From contig JAYQEA010000006.1 of assembly GCA_038138625.1 (NCBI GenBank), forward strand, positions 1 to 60,707: a stretch of DNA of 60,707 nt, read 5' to 3'. Below are positions 17,751-26,137 of this stretch, in pieces. The stretch comes from JAQXDR01 sp038138625 (GTDB lineage Bacteria > Pseudomonadota > Alphaproteobacteria > Rhodobacterales > Rhodobacteraceae). Made by a program: the position numbers and the translations under genes. Positions within the stretch are counted from its first letter, which is position 1. Every line of letters begins with the position of its first letter. The notes beneath the pieces are model-generated. The model had not been told where the DNA came from. It saw nothing but the letters and a program-made list of their open reading frames with translations, and did no database searches.

Positions 17751-18795
17751 GGCACCAGATGCAATTTTGCGGACCAATCGCCAGATAGATCGGGCCTTTG
17801 CCGCCAGCGCACTGATTGTCATGATTATCGGTGTGTTAGATCTGACAGGTATTAGTGAAACGCCACAGCTGTTTGACACGTTGATTTTTGCGGCGCGCGC
17901 GATGCTGAACACCCTGCCCTTCATCCTGTTTGCAGTCTTTGCAATCGCATATCTGAAGGCCTCAGGCGCCGAAACGCTCTTAGCAAAGGCCTTTGAGGGT
18001 TCTCAGCTGCGTATGATTTTCATGGCTGCACTTTTAGGCGGATTGTCACCTTTTTGCAGTTGCGAGGTCATTCCCTTTATTGCGGCTTTGCTTGCTGTGG
18101 GCGTCCCCCTATCGGCGGTCATGGCGTTTTGGCTAGCGTCGCCTTTGATGGATCCTGCAATGTTTGCAATAACATCCAGCGCGCTGGGTTTCGAATTTGC
18201 TTTAGCGAAAACCGTTGCAACATTCGGGCTTGGTCTGTTGGGTGGCTTTGGAACCATGGCCTTTGCAAACAGCGCTGTATTCAAAAACCCACTTCGTGAA
18301 AAACCGTCTGTCGGCGGTTGCTGTGGCATCAAAAAACCATTTCAGGGCAGACCAGCCTGGCGGTTCTGGGAGTCGCAAGATCGCACGCTGGCCTTCCGCG
18401 ATACCGCTGTCGAGAATAGCGTATTTCTTTTCAAGTGGCTGTTGTTGGCCTATCTCCTCGAAGCCGTAATGATCCGTAACATCCCAGCCTCACTGATTGC
18501 GCCTATTTTGGGTGGTGAGGGTATTGCGCCCATTTTGCTGGCCGCGACCTTGGGCGCACCAGCCTATCTTAATGGATATGCAGCCGTGTCCTTGATCTCT
18601 GGCTTGATGGAACAGGGAATGTCTGCCGGCGCTGCAATGAGTTTTATCATTGCAGGCGGGGTCAGCTCTATTCCGGCAGGCGTGGCGGTTTGGGCTTTGG
18701 TAAAACCACGGGTCTTTGCTGCATATATTGGCTATGCAGTTCTGGGTGCAATTCTTGCCGGTATGCTTTGGCAGATGGTTGTCGCTGCCTTTTGA
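17743..18795 (+). CDS. arsP: ArsP/UPF0718-type permease
   Basis: 350 residues and about ten membrane segments. The family signature SPFCSCEVIPF (residues about 102-112) and the second-half glycine/alanine-rich repeats (ATLGAPAYLNGYA) are present. A cytosolic loop holds GGCCGIKK. ArsP members export trivalent organoarsenicals such as methylarsenite; other members of the broad permease family are uncharacterised. The overlap with an arsR gene carrying a matching cysteine set makes organoarsenical efflux the best inference. Confidence 0.82.
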   Translation: MAEAPDAILRTNRQIDRAFAASALIVMIIGVLDLTGISETPQLFDTLIFAARAMLNTLPFILFAVFAIAYLKASGAETLLAKAFEGSQLRMIFMAALLGGLSPFCSCEVIPFIAALLAVGVPLSAVMAFWLASPLMDPAMFAITSSALGFEFALAKTVATFGLGLLGGFGTMAFANSAVFKNPLREKPSVGGCCGIKKPFQGRPAWRFWESQDRTLAFRDTAVENSVFLFKWLLLAYLLEAVMIRNIPASLIAPILGGEGIAPILLAATLGAPAYLNGYAAVSLISGLMEQGMSAGAAMSFIIAGGVSSIPAGVAVWALVKPRVFAAYIGYAVLGAILAGMLWQMVVAAF

Positions 18796-18914
18796 TGTGT
18801 GTCCCCTCGCAAAAACATGTCGACCATGGCTTTCAAGGCTGGCCAGGCACGGCTTGACAGCTGATCAAAAGGAGACACATTGCCCCCGGGGGACTAAAAA
18901 GAGGCCAATCACCA
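18796..18914 (+). promoter_or_regulatory. nhaA leader with two mutually exclusive pairings (candidate riboswitch)
   Basis: The segment GTGTGTCCCCT (18797-18807) pairs with AGGAGACACAT (18870-18880): ten of eleven positions, including one G-U. The same bases can instead pair downstream: GTCCCC (18801-18806) with GGGGAC (18889-18894), and CCTC (18805-18808) with GAGG (18901-18904), the likely nhaA ribosome binding site 10 nt before the ATG. The inner part can form smaller stems (CTGG/CCAG near 18838-18846). Leaders of nhaA genes are known hosts of the nhaA-I/nhaA-II RNA motifs, described as Li+ riboswitches. I infer a similar translational switch; membership in those motifs is not shown. Confidence 0.55.
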
Positions 18915-20162
18915 ATGTATCGCGTTTGGAATTTTCTGACCAATTATTCACTGTTGCTGATATTTGGTGCCGTTATTGCGCTTGTTTGGGCAAATCTGGA
19001 TGCTCACAGCTATCATGAATTTGTTGAGTTCAAGATCTGGGATCATGCTCCGATAGGGCATTATCACGACGGGCATCGCACATTAACGCTGCATTATCTG
19101 GTCAATGACATCCTAATGGCCCTCTTCTTTGCAATCGCCGCGAAAGAAGTCTGGGAAGCTTGTATTCTCAAAAACGGCTCCTTACGCGGGAAAAAGGCGG
19201 CCACACCTCTGTTTGCGACTGCCGGGGGCATGTTTGGCCCAATCGCGGTCTATCTCGGCCTGGCTGCTCTTTTGGGGTCTGAAACATATTCCGCGGTGGC
19301 AAACGGGTGGGCGATCCCGACAGCCACGGATATCGCATTTAGCTACCTGATTGGTCGTATCGTCTTTGGTGCGGGGCATCCTGCCGTGCGCTTTTTGTTG
19401 TTGTTGGCGATAGCCGACGATGCGGTGGGCCTAATTATTCTGGCTGTGTTTTATCCCTCTGGGGAATTAGCGCCTATGTGGCTGTTGCTGAGCCTCGCCG
19501 CAGCCGTGTTGGTCTATCTTTGTTTCAATTGGTTGCCACGCCGAATTGATCGGGGCAATCAAGCGCGATCAGCCTCGACTTGGATTCGTAAAACCCTGAG
19601 CTTTTGGCCCTATGCTGTCGCCGCCTGTGTCAGCTGGTATGGGTTCATGATGTCTGGCCTCCACCCTGCGCTTGGTTTGTTGCCCATCGTTCCCACGATC
19701 CCGCACGCGGATCGTGCTTTTGGAATATTTTCCGAAGCCGAGCAATACTTGACGGATATGCTGAACACGATCGAACATGCACTTAAGCATCCTGTCGAAA
19801 TTATATTGTTCTTTTTTGGCTTGCTGAATGCAGGGGTCGAATTTTCGTCTATAGGAGATGCCACATGGCTCGTTCTAGCGGGACTTCTAATCGGGAAACC
19901 AGTCGGTGTTTTGATATTCGGATGGATTGCGGCGCGCCCCTTGGGACTAGGCTTGCCGCAAGGCATGAGAATCGTTGACCTTGTCGTGATTGGTTTTGTT
20001 GCAGCGATCGGCTTCACCGTATCGCTGTTTGTTGCGTCGGTCGCATTTGATGCAGGACCTGTTCAAGACGCTGCAAAAATGGGGGCATTGTTCAGTTTTG
20101 CAGCGGCCGGGGTGGCAATCCTTGCCGGGCGCATCGCACGGGTCGAAAAACAAACGATGTAG
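18915..20162 (+). CDS. nhaA: Na+/H+ antiporter NhaA
   Basis: 415 residues, twelve membrane segments. It expels Na+ or Li+ in exchange for protons. The ion-binding aspartates are in AIADDAVG. TATDIAFS and the essential lysine of LLIGKPVGV are also present, as is the C-terminal GFTVSLFVASVAF. An extra histidine-rich periplasmic loop (HYHDGHRTLTLH) occurs near residue 50, as in the long NhaA type of alphaproteobacteria. AAGAGG lies 10 nt before the ATG within the switch-like leader. It follows arsP by 119 bp. Confidence 0.95.
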   Translation: MYRVWNFLTNYSLLLIFGAVIALVWANLDAHSYHEFVEFKIWDHAPIGHYHDGHRTLTLHYLVNDILMALFFAIAAKEVWEACILKNGSLRGKKAATPLFATAGGMFGPIAVYLGLAALLGSETYSAVANGWAIPTATDIAFSYLIGRIVFGAGHPAVRFLLLLAIADDAVGLIILAVFYPSGELAPMWLLLSLAAAVLVYLCFNWLPRRIDRGNQARSASTWIRKTLSFWPYAVAACVSWYGFMMSGLHPALGLLPIVPTIPHADRAFGIFSEAEQYLTDMLNTIEHALKHPVEIILFFFGLLNAGVEFSSIGDATWLVLAGLLIGKPVGVLIFGWIAARPLGLGLPQGMRIVDLVVIGFVAAIGFTVSLFVASVAFDAGPVQDAAKMGALFSFAAAGVAILAGRIARVEKQTM

Positions 20163-20203
20163 ACACTTACCGAATCTTTGCGAGTGCATGCAATGCTCTG
20201 CTC

Positions 20204-20884
20204 ATGATCGAGTTCGAGCGCGTCAGCAAATCATTTTGGACAGGAACACGGCGCAAGATTATAGCGCAGGATGTGTCGTTTCGCGTGAACCTCGGAACGT
20301 CGTTAGGTATCCTTGCGCGCAATGGAACCGGCAAAACCACACTGATCCGCATGATGGCGGGACTGGAAAAGCCCGATAGCGGTATTATCCGTCGCACCAG
20401 CCACGTGTCTTTTCCCCTTGGATATATAAGTGGAATTCTAAAACGCGTTTCAGCCCGGGAGAACGCCCGTTTCATCGCCAGACTATACAGTCTGGACCCC
20501 GACTATGTTGAAAGTTTTTGCCGGTGGTTGTGTGGTATTGGCGAGTATTTTGATCAGCCTGTTGCAATTTATTCCGACGGAATGCGGGCGCAATTCAGTT
20601 TTGCTTTGATGCTGGCACTGGATTTTGACATTTATCTCATCGACGAAGGGATGCCAAATTCAACCGATGTGGCTTTTAATGCCCGCGCCGCCGATCTGTT
20701 GCAAGACCGCTTGCGGACCACAACCATCGTCATCGTCTCGCATCAGCCGAAAGTACTTGAAAGATTCACGCGAAAAGCTGCCGTGCTGATCAGTGGTCAA
20801 TTGCACATGTTTGAAAGCCTTGAAGAAGCCCAGCGCTTTTATGTCCACTCAACCAACATACAAGACGATCAAAATATTGCATAA
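20204..20884 (+). CDS. Capsule polysaccharide export ATPase (KpsT/CtrD-like)
   Basis: 226 residues, one nucleotide-binding domain. The P-loop is ARNGTGKTT, with Ala where the first Walker Gly normally stands. The signature YSDGMRAQFSF, Walker B DIYLIDEGM and the switch His (VSHQPKV) are present. These are hallmarks of the ABC-2 ATPases that drive group 2-type capsule export. It begins 41 bp after nhaA with no obvious Shine-Dalgarno and is followed by the KpsE-like gene. Its membrane partner KpsM is not adjacent; a candidate lies at 56722-57552. Confidence 0.88.
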   Translation: MIEFERVSKSFWTGTRRKIIAQDVSFRVNLGTSLGILARNGTGKTTLIRMMAGLEKPDSGIIRRTSHVSFPLGYISGILKRVSARENARFIARLYSLDPDYVESFCRWLCGIGEYFDQPVAIYSDGMRAQFSFALMLALDFDIYLIDEGMPNSTDVAFNARAADLLQDRLRTTTIVIVSHQPKVLERFTRKAAVLISGQLHMFESLEEAQRFYVHSTNIQDDQNIA

Positions 20885-20900
20885 AAATCAGGAAGATAAA

Positions 20901-22262
20901 ATGTTGACGGGCCTGCAACTACGCGCTGCACGTCGAATGGCTCAAAAGCATGGGCTCACTACCGTCAGCGATATTGACGCCGTAAAGCAGCTGCGTGCGC
21001 TCGGCGTCGATCCCTTTGCCCGCACAGCTCAACTGGAACTGGTCGCAAACAAAAATGATGTTTCCAACGATAAACTGCCGGTAGCTAAGGCCAATGTTGA
21101 TGACGGGAAAACCCTTAGCCCGGTCGAGGAACGGTCCCGCGAGATCATCAAAATTCAGAGGAATATGGCGAGGCAGAGACGCAAGCGATTGCGTGGTTTG
21201 TTGGTACGTCTTTTCGTTTTCGTAGCACTCCCGGGAATTTTGGCCGGTATTTATTATACCAAGATTGCGACACCACTTTTTGCGACCACGGCTGAGTTTT
21301 TTATAATCAAAAATGACGGCGGCACATCGGCGGGATTATTGAGCGGTACGCAGTTTGCAACCAACCAAGATGCGATTGCAGTTCAAAATTTTCTATTGTC
21401 AAAAGAAGCGATGCTCCGCTTGGATGACGACGTCGGCTTTCGCAACCATTTCAGTGAGCCAGATCTGGATTTTCTGACGCGATTGGATCCTGACAGCTCT
21501 ATTGAGACAGCACACCGTCTCTATTTAAAAATGGTCCGTATAGGTTTTGACCCATCAGAAGGCGTTCTGAATATGGAAATACGCGCGGCAGACGCGGAAA
21601 CCGCGACCCGTTACGCTCAGGCTTTGATTGATTACGCCGAAGCCCGCGTAGACCAGCTGTCAAAGCGTAAACGCGACGCAGCCCTTAGGGACGCTCAGCA
21701 AGAACTTGCCACTGCTACAGATGCACGGCGCAGCGCACAGCTACACCTGATCGCCCTGCAACAGAACAATGCGCTCATCGATCCCAAGGGTCGTATCGCA
21801 TCGCTACGCGGGCAAATAAATTCTGTTGAGGTACAGCTGCAGGACAAACGATTGCGACTGGCGAGCCAACAGTCGAATTTTAGGGCTCCCAATGCGCGAA
21901 TTGAGTCCACCTTGCGCGAAATTGAACAGTTGGAGTTTTTGCTGGAAAATCTCACAGCCGAGATGACAGCTGCGACCCGTAACGGTCAATCTCTGGCAGC
22001 CATCGCGACAGAGATGGAAATTGCCCAGTTTGATCTTTCGACCCGCGATATGATGTTACAGGCCGCGATGGATCGTCTGAGCAGTGCAAGACGGGATGCC
22101 GCCGCACACGCGCGCTATCTTTCTGTCTCTGTTTCGCCAATTGATGCACAAGACCCCGCGTATCCGCGTATTTACCACGATACAGCGTTGGCGTTTCTAA
22201 TTGCCGCCGGAGTGTATCTGATGATGTCGTTGACGGTCTCAATCTTGAGAGAACAACTGTAG
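20901..22262 (+). CDS. Capsule export inner-membrane protein (KpsE/BexC/CtrB-like)
   Basis: 453 residues. The N-terminal cytosolic part (1-90) carries a SAP-like helical stretch, then come a transmembrane helix (about 95-118), a large periplasmic domain with long coiled coils (about 230-400) and a second transmembrane helix near the C-terminus. This is the layout of polysaccharide co-polymerase/adaptor proteins linking the ABC exporter to the outer-membrane channel. ATG 20901 has CAGGAAG 6 nt upstream; the open frame reaches back into the ATPase gene, but starts there are unlikely. Confidence 0.86.
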   Translation: MLTGLQLRAARRMAQKHGLTTVSDIDAVKQLRALGVDPFARTAQLELVANKNDVSNDKLPVAKANVDDGKTLSPVEERSREIIKIQRNMARQRRKRLRGLLVRLFVFVALPGILAGIYYTKIATPLFATTAEFFIIKNDGGTSAGLLSGTQFATNQDAIAVQNFLLSKEAMLRLDDDVGFRNHFSEPDLDFLTRLDPDSSIETAHRLYLKMVRIGFDPSEGVLNMEIRAADAETATRYAQALIDYAEARVDQLSKRKRDAALRDAQQELATATDARRSAQLHLIALQQNNALIDPKGRIASLRGQINSVEVQLQDKRLRLASQQSNFRAPNARIESTLREIEQLEFLLENLTAEMTAATRNGQSLAAIATEMEIAQFDLSTRDMMLQAAMDRLSSARRDAAAHARYLSVSVSPIDAQDPAYPRIYHDTALAFLIAAGVYLMMSLTVSILREQL

Positions 22263-22289
22263 ATAACAGGTCTAACCGATTTGCGAGGT

Positions 22290-22940
22290 TTAAATCCGAA
22301 GAAGCGGTTGGATCAATTTTGGCAGGAAGGAATTGAAGCGTAAGGGTGCGTTTGTGACGGCCAAACATATACAATCTTCAGACACATCAGCAATCGGGGT
22401 GTGCTGCAAGTCCTCGGTGGCGACTTCCATATCACCACACGCAAACCTGCCGTCTTCGTCTTCGAAGGCGCCCTGCAATACCAATGTAAGTTCGATTCCG
22501 TTATGACCGTGGTCAGGCACCGCCATTCCCGCAGGGATATACAACAACCGAGCGGTTGCATCTGGTGAGGTTGACAGGATTGACTGCTTGACACCCATAC
22601 CGATGGAACGCCAGCGAACGTCCTCGAGACGGCCACCAATATAGCTCTCTAATGGCATCGGAACTTTGGGATCTGTCCGGTGCGGCTGCGCCTGCACAGG
22701 TTCTGGTTCGGTTTGTTGGATTGCTGCCAAAGCATCACTCAGGCACTCTTCGCTCAAAGGTTCGACCGTGTCGACGTTTTCCATCAAGATGCCACCAACA
22801 GCATCATATGCTTCTACAGCAGCACGACACTCGTCACACATGGAAACATGGGCCGCAATTATCAGGTTCATTGCCTCGGGCAAAGTTCCGGCAGAGTAGG
22901 CCATCAAAAGGGCCTCAGTGGGATGGTGTTGGATGGTCAT
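22290..22940 (-). CDS. chrR: Zinc-binding anti-sigma factor ChrR
   Basis: 216 residues. The N-terminal ZAS domain has His5/6, His31, Cys35 and Cys38 (HVSMCDEC), the same spacing as the zinc ligands known for Rhodobacter ChrR. The C-terminal half is a cupin (PDHGHNGIELTLVL). ChrR holds RpoE inactive until singlet oxygen or organic peroxide triggers release. It lies 13 bp after rpoE in the same operon, and its 3' end converges on the KpsE-like gene. Confidence 0.93.
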   Translation of the reverse strand: MTIQHHPTEALLMAYSAGTLPEAMNLIIAAHVSMCDECRAAVEAYDAVGGILMENVDTVEPLSEECLSDALAAIQQTEPEPVQAQPHRTDPKVPMPLESYIGGRLEDVRWRSIGMGVKQSILSTSPDATARLLYIPAGMAVPDHGHNGIELTLVLQGAFEDEDGRFACGDMEVATEDLQHTPIADVSEDCICLAVTNAPLRFNSFLPKLIQPLLRI

Positions 22941-22953
22941 ATGGCAATCTTAT

Positions 22954-23613
22954 TCACGTAAGGCCCTTCCGCAGGCGTTCCAATGCAAGGCGAATTCGGG
23001 ATTTTATTGTACCGAGTGGAAGTCCGGTTTCAGCTGCAATCTCACTGTGTGAGAGATCCCCGAAGTAGGCTTTTTCCACCATGGTGCGTTGTTCTTTTGG
23101 CAAACTGGCCAACGCCTGGCCAAGCTGCTCTGTCTCTTGTTGAAGACCGATTACTTCAGTCTGCTCCGGCTCTGGCTGTGGACCCCAGCCCAGTTCCTCT
23201 GGTTCAGCACGACGCTGACGCCGGGCGATGTCTATATTGCGATTTCGTGCGATGGTAAAAACCCAAGTCGACACACTGGCCCGCGTCGGATCGAAAAGAT
23301 GGGCTTTGCGCCAAACCGTCGTCATCACATCCTGTACGCAATCCTCTGCAAGGGCTGCGTCAGCACCTGATTTCATTAAAAACGACTTCACCCTAGGTCC
23401 GAAATACTGAAACACCTCCACAAACGCTTTTTGGTCCCGATCATCTCTGATCCGGACCATACACTCAGCCCAGTAAGCGACTGGATGTGTGTCTCGGGAT
23501 ATTGACACCTCAGGCTGCTCCGCAATTTTGACACTATCACTTGACTGCCTGCGAACGGCGGGAGCAACCGCAATCGGCATTTCTGCAAGGTCTATGTCAA
23601 AATTACGCAACAT
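22954..23613 (-). CDS. rpoE: ECF sigma factor RpoE (ECF11, singlet-oxygen response)
   Basis: 219 residues at full length. Region 2 contains RVKSFLMKSGADAALAED and STWVFTIARN; region 4 contains ETGLPLGTIKSRIRLALERL. It matches the Rhodobacter RpoE that works with ChrR. About 40 residues precede the usual family N-terminus. Its own promoter leaves nearly no 5' UTR before ATG 23613, so translation is either leaderless or begins at ATG 23580 (MPIAVAP). No strong Shine-Dalgarno precedes either. Confidence 0.93.
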   Translation of the reverse strand: MLRNFDIDLAEMPIAVAPAVRRQSSDSVKIAEQPEVSISRDTHPVAYWAECMVRIRDDRDQKAFVEVFQYFGPRVKSFLMKSGADAALAEDCVQDVMTTVWRKAHLFDPTRASVSTWVFTIARNRNIDIARRQRRAEPEELGWGPQPEPEQTEVIGLQQETEQLGQALASLPKEQRTMVEKAYFGDLSHSEIAAETGLPLGTIKSRIRLALERLRKGLT

Positions 23614-23617
23614 ATGT

Positions 23618-23647
23618 CACTTACGTCCCACATATGAGGTTGGATCA
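23618..23647 (-). promoter_or_regulatory. RpoE-dependent promoter of rpoE-chrR
   Basis: On the minus strand TGATCC (23647-23642), an 18-nt spacer and TAAGTG (23623-23618) match the known RpoE/ECF11 promoter (TGATCC-N18-TAAG). It lies directly before rpoE, implying positive autoregulation. The expected start of transcription falls at about 23610-23613. Confidence 0.8.
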
Positions 23648-23743
23648 CATTGGGATTAATTTTTTAAGGAAATGTCGGTTAAGGGTTTTCCTGCTAACGG
23701 AAGCGAGCTACCCGAAACCGACCATGATCGAGGAGAAGAGCTC

Positions 23744-24394
23744 ATGTCAACAATCACATTTGTTCGGCACGGGCAGGCAAATACGAGCGCCAGAGACGAA
23801 GAAAGTTATGATCAATTAAGCGCGTTGGGCCAAAAGCAGGCAGCCTGGCTGGGTGCATACTTTAAAGAAGCCGCAGAGCCATTTGTACAGGTGTTCAGCG
23901 GCACTTTGCAGCGGCAGGTCGATACGGCCGTCAATGTCCACACGCTCGTCCCTAGACGTGATCCGCGACTGAACGAAATGCGGTATTTCGACCTCGCAAT
24001 GTCTGCAAAGCGTGAACACGGCATATCTTGGCCGGAGACGCGCGAAGACTTTCAAACCCATCTGCCAAAACTTTTGACCCTGTGGCAGACAGATGCACTG
24101 TCGGATGCACCCGAGACATTCGCAGAATTTGAAACACGCGTACATGACATGCTTAACCAGATTGCATCCACCAAAGGGCCCTCTTTGGTCGTTACATCTG
24201 GCGGGGTAATCGCCATGGTAATGCGCCTGACATTGGGATTGGATATCAACGCTATGGCGCGCTGCTGTTTGGCAATCCACAACACCTCGGTGCACAGGTA
24301 TACGGCGTTGGCAACCGGACTGGGGTTGACACAGTTCAATGCTGTACCGCATCTCGAACACCCCGATCGCCGTCACGCTTTAACACATCTATAG
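23744..24394 (+). CDS. Histidine phosphatase superfamily protein
   Basis: 216 residues from ATG 23744, preceded by GAGGAGAAGA. The phosphorylated histidine is in the RHG motif (FVRHGQ, His9). The second conserved motif, normally a His-Gly-Gly, reads VTSGGVIAM here, so Ser stands where the second catalytic His is usual. This variant is seen in some alphaproteobacterial members, from memory. The substrate is unknown. The next gene begins 11 bp downstream. Confidence 0.85.
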   Translation: MSTITFVRHGQANTSARDEESYDQLSALGQKQAAWLGAYFKEAAEPFVQVFSGTLQRQVDTAVNVHTLVPRRDPRLNEMRYFDLAMSAKREHGISWPETREDFQTHLPKLLTLWQTDALSDAPETFAEFETRVHDMLNQIASTKGPSLVVTSGGVIAMVMRLTLGLDINAMARCCLAIHNTSVHRYTALATGLGLTQFNAVPHLEHPDRRHALTHL

Positions 24395-24405
24395 GACGGG
24401 CACAG

Positions 24406-25446
24406 ATGCACATTTGGATACGCGCTGAAACGCGGCCGGACGAGGCACGCCTTCCCCTGACACCACAGGCCGTTGGTGTTTTGTGCGCCAAGGGTCACCG
24501 CATCACTGTTGAAGCCAGTACGCAGGCTGCCATTTCGCTTAATGACTACATTGATCAAGGAGCACACCCGGCCAAACAAGGAAGTTGGCCGACGGCCCCC
24601 GAGGACGTGTATGTCCTTGGCTTAAAGGAATTGCCCGATACGGGTTTGCCGCTGCGTCACCGCCATATAATGTTTGGCCATGCATTTAAACAACAACCCC
24701 AATCACAGACATTCTTAAACAGATTCAGGGCTGGTGGTGGAACGTTACTGGACCTCGAATATCTGACTGATGAAGCAGGCAATCGGCGGGTAGCCTTTGG
24801 TCAGTGGGCAGGCTTTGCTGGTGCTGTTGTAACCGTTCGTGCTTGGGCTGCCAGCCAAAACGGAAAACCGTGTCCCGCCGCAGAGATGCAACACACATCA
24901 ACAGCCATGCTTCGCCAAGCACGCATTGAACTTGGCGGAGAACACCCACGTATCTTGATCATCGGGGCAAAGGGTCGGGTAGGATCCGGCGCAATACGTG
25001 CCGCAAGGGAACTGGACCTGCCAATTACCCAGTGGGACCTCGCTGAAACGGCGCATGGCGGCCCCTATCCAGAAATCCGCAGCCACGACATAGTCTTAAA
25101 CTGTATTCTCGCAGGCCCCAACTCACCTGTTTTTTTGTCAGCCCCGGAGTTAAGCTTGCCACGGCGACTTTCCACCATCGGTGATATTGCCTGCGATCCC
25201 GGCAGTCCGTTTTCGCCACTTCCGATTTATGACGCGTCCACGACATGGGAAAAGCCGACAACTCTTGTCCATGCGTCCCCTCCGCTCGAAATTATGGCCA
25301 TAGATAATCTGCCATCACTTTTACCACGCGAGGCATCCCAAGATTTTTCCGCCCAGTTACTACCGCTTTTGCTTGAAATAACAGATGATCCAAACGGCAC
25401 TTGGGCCAGGGCAAAAGACCATTTTCGCAAAGCCTGCGATACCTAA
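24406..25446 (+). CDS. Saccharopine dehydrogenase (lysine-forming type) family protein
   Basis: 346 residues. It resembles the NAD-dependent L-lysine-forming saccharopine dehydrogenase: N-terminal WIRAETRPDEARLPLTP, HIMFGHAFK, a Rossmann loop GAKGRVGSGA and the C-terminal EIMAIDNLPSLLPREAS. It may interconvert lysine and saccharopine, or act on a related amino/keto acid. The partner phosphatase lies 11 bp upstream. Its 3' end overlaps moaE by 4 bp in convergent orientation. Confidence 0.88.
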   Translation: MHIWIRAETRPDEARLPLTPQAVGVLCAKGHRITVEASTQAAISLNDYIDQGAHPAKQGSWPTAPEDVYVLGLKELPDTGLPLRHRHIMFGHAFKQQPQSQTFLNRFRAGGGTLLDLEYLTDEAGNRRVAFGQWAGFAGAVVTVRAWAASQNGKPCPAAEMQHTSTAMLRQARIELGGEHPRILIIGAKGRVGSGAIRAARELDLPITQWDLAETAHGGPYPEIRSHDIVLNCILAGPNSPVFLSAPELSLPRRLSTIGDIACDPGSPFSPLPIYDASTTWEKPTTLVHASPPLEIMAIDNLPSLLPREASQDFSAQLLPLLLEITDDPNGTWARAKDHFRKACDT

Positions 25447-25886
25447 GACCAACGTGACAGCGCCGCTTCATCCGATTGTTTTGCATCAACCCAATCAGCG
25501 CGCCCTGCACTATGTTCTTTTTTCCAAAACGGGGCGCGTGATTTAAGGTAATCCATCAGAAAATCAGCTGCAGCAAACGCCGCGGCGCGATGAGGCGCAG
25601 CTGTAGCAACCATCATGATTTTTTCTCCGGGGGTCAACTTTCCAAAACGATGGATGACCAGAACATCTCCCAAAGACCATTTATCTTTTGCTTCTTGGGC
25701 GATCTTGGTCAACGCCTTTTCTGTCATTCCGGGATAATGTTCGATCTCCATCATTGACAGTGTGTTGTCCGTATCCCGCACCACGCCCGCGAAACAGACC
25801 AATGCACCTATATCGCAGCGCCCAGAGGCGAATCGATCAACCTCTGCCGCGTAGTCAAAAGGTTCGGCCTGAACGACAACGCGCAT
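25443..25886 (-). CDS. moaE: Molybdopterin synthase catalytic subunit
   Basis: 147 residues. With MoaD thiocarboxylate it converts cyclic pyranopterin monophosphate to molybdopterin. Typical features are CFAGVVRD, EIEHYPGM, HRFGKLTPGE, Lys115 and the Lys122-Lys123 pair (FWKKEH). It starts 3 bp after moaD. The xanthine dehydrogenase in this window needs this cofactor. Confidence 0.95.
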   Translation of the reverse strand: MRVVVQAEPFDYAAEVDRFASGRCDIGALVCFAGVVRDTDNTLSMMEIEHYPGMTEKALTKIAQEAKDKWSLGDVLVIHRFGKLTPGEKIMMVATAAPHRAAAFAAADFLMDYLKSRAPFWKKEHSAGRADWVDAKQSDEAALSRWS

Positions 25887-25889
25887 ATC

Positions 25890-26135
25890 CTATCCCCCTG
25901 TCATCGGTGGAAAGAATGCAACCTCGCGGACGCCGTCCAAGGATGCGTCAAAATCAACAAGTTCCTGATCCACAGCAACCCGTAGCGCTGAAAGATCTGA
26001 AAATGCCAATTCATACCGTTCTTCGCGCGCGCGCAACTCATCGATCAGATCAGCCACCGTGTCCGCCTGCGTCTGGATCCGCTCTTTCGGAAGGCCAATA
26101 CGTTCACGGACCCATGCAAAATACAAAACGTCCAT
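25890..26135 (-). CDS. moaD: Molybdopterin synthase sulfur carrier subunit
   Basis: 81 residues with the ubiquitin-like fold pattern, ending in Gly-Gly (FFPPMTGG), which carries the thiocarboxylate sulfur. The ATG at 26135 (MDVLYFAWVRE) fits the family; the frame is open further upstream only because it overlaps pgsA. It lies 2 bp after pgsA and 3 bp before moaE. Confidence 0.93.
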   Translation of the reverse strand: MDVLYFAWVRERIGLPKERIQTQADTVADLIDELRAREERYELAFSDLSALRVAVDQELVDFDASLDGVREVAFFPPMTGG

Positions 26136-26137
26136 AT

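Noticed and set aside
18883..18892. CCCCCGGGGG palindrome as a terminator after arsP
   Set aside because: No loop is possible and no T-run follows; it fits better as part of the nhaA leader structure.
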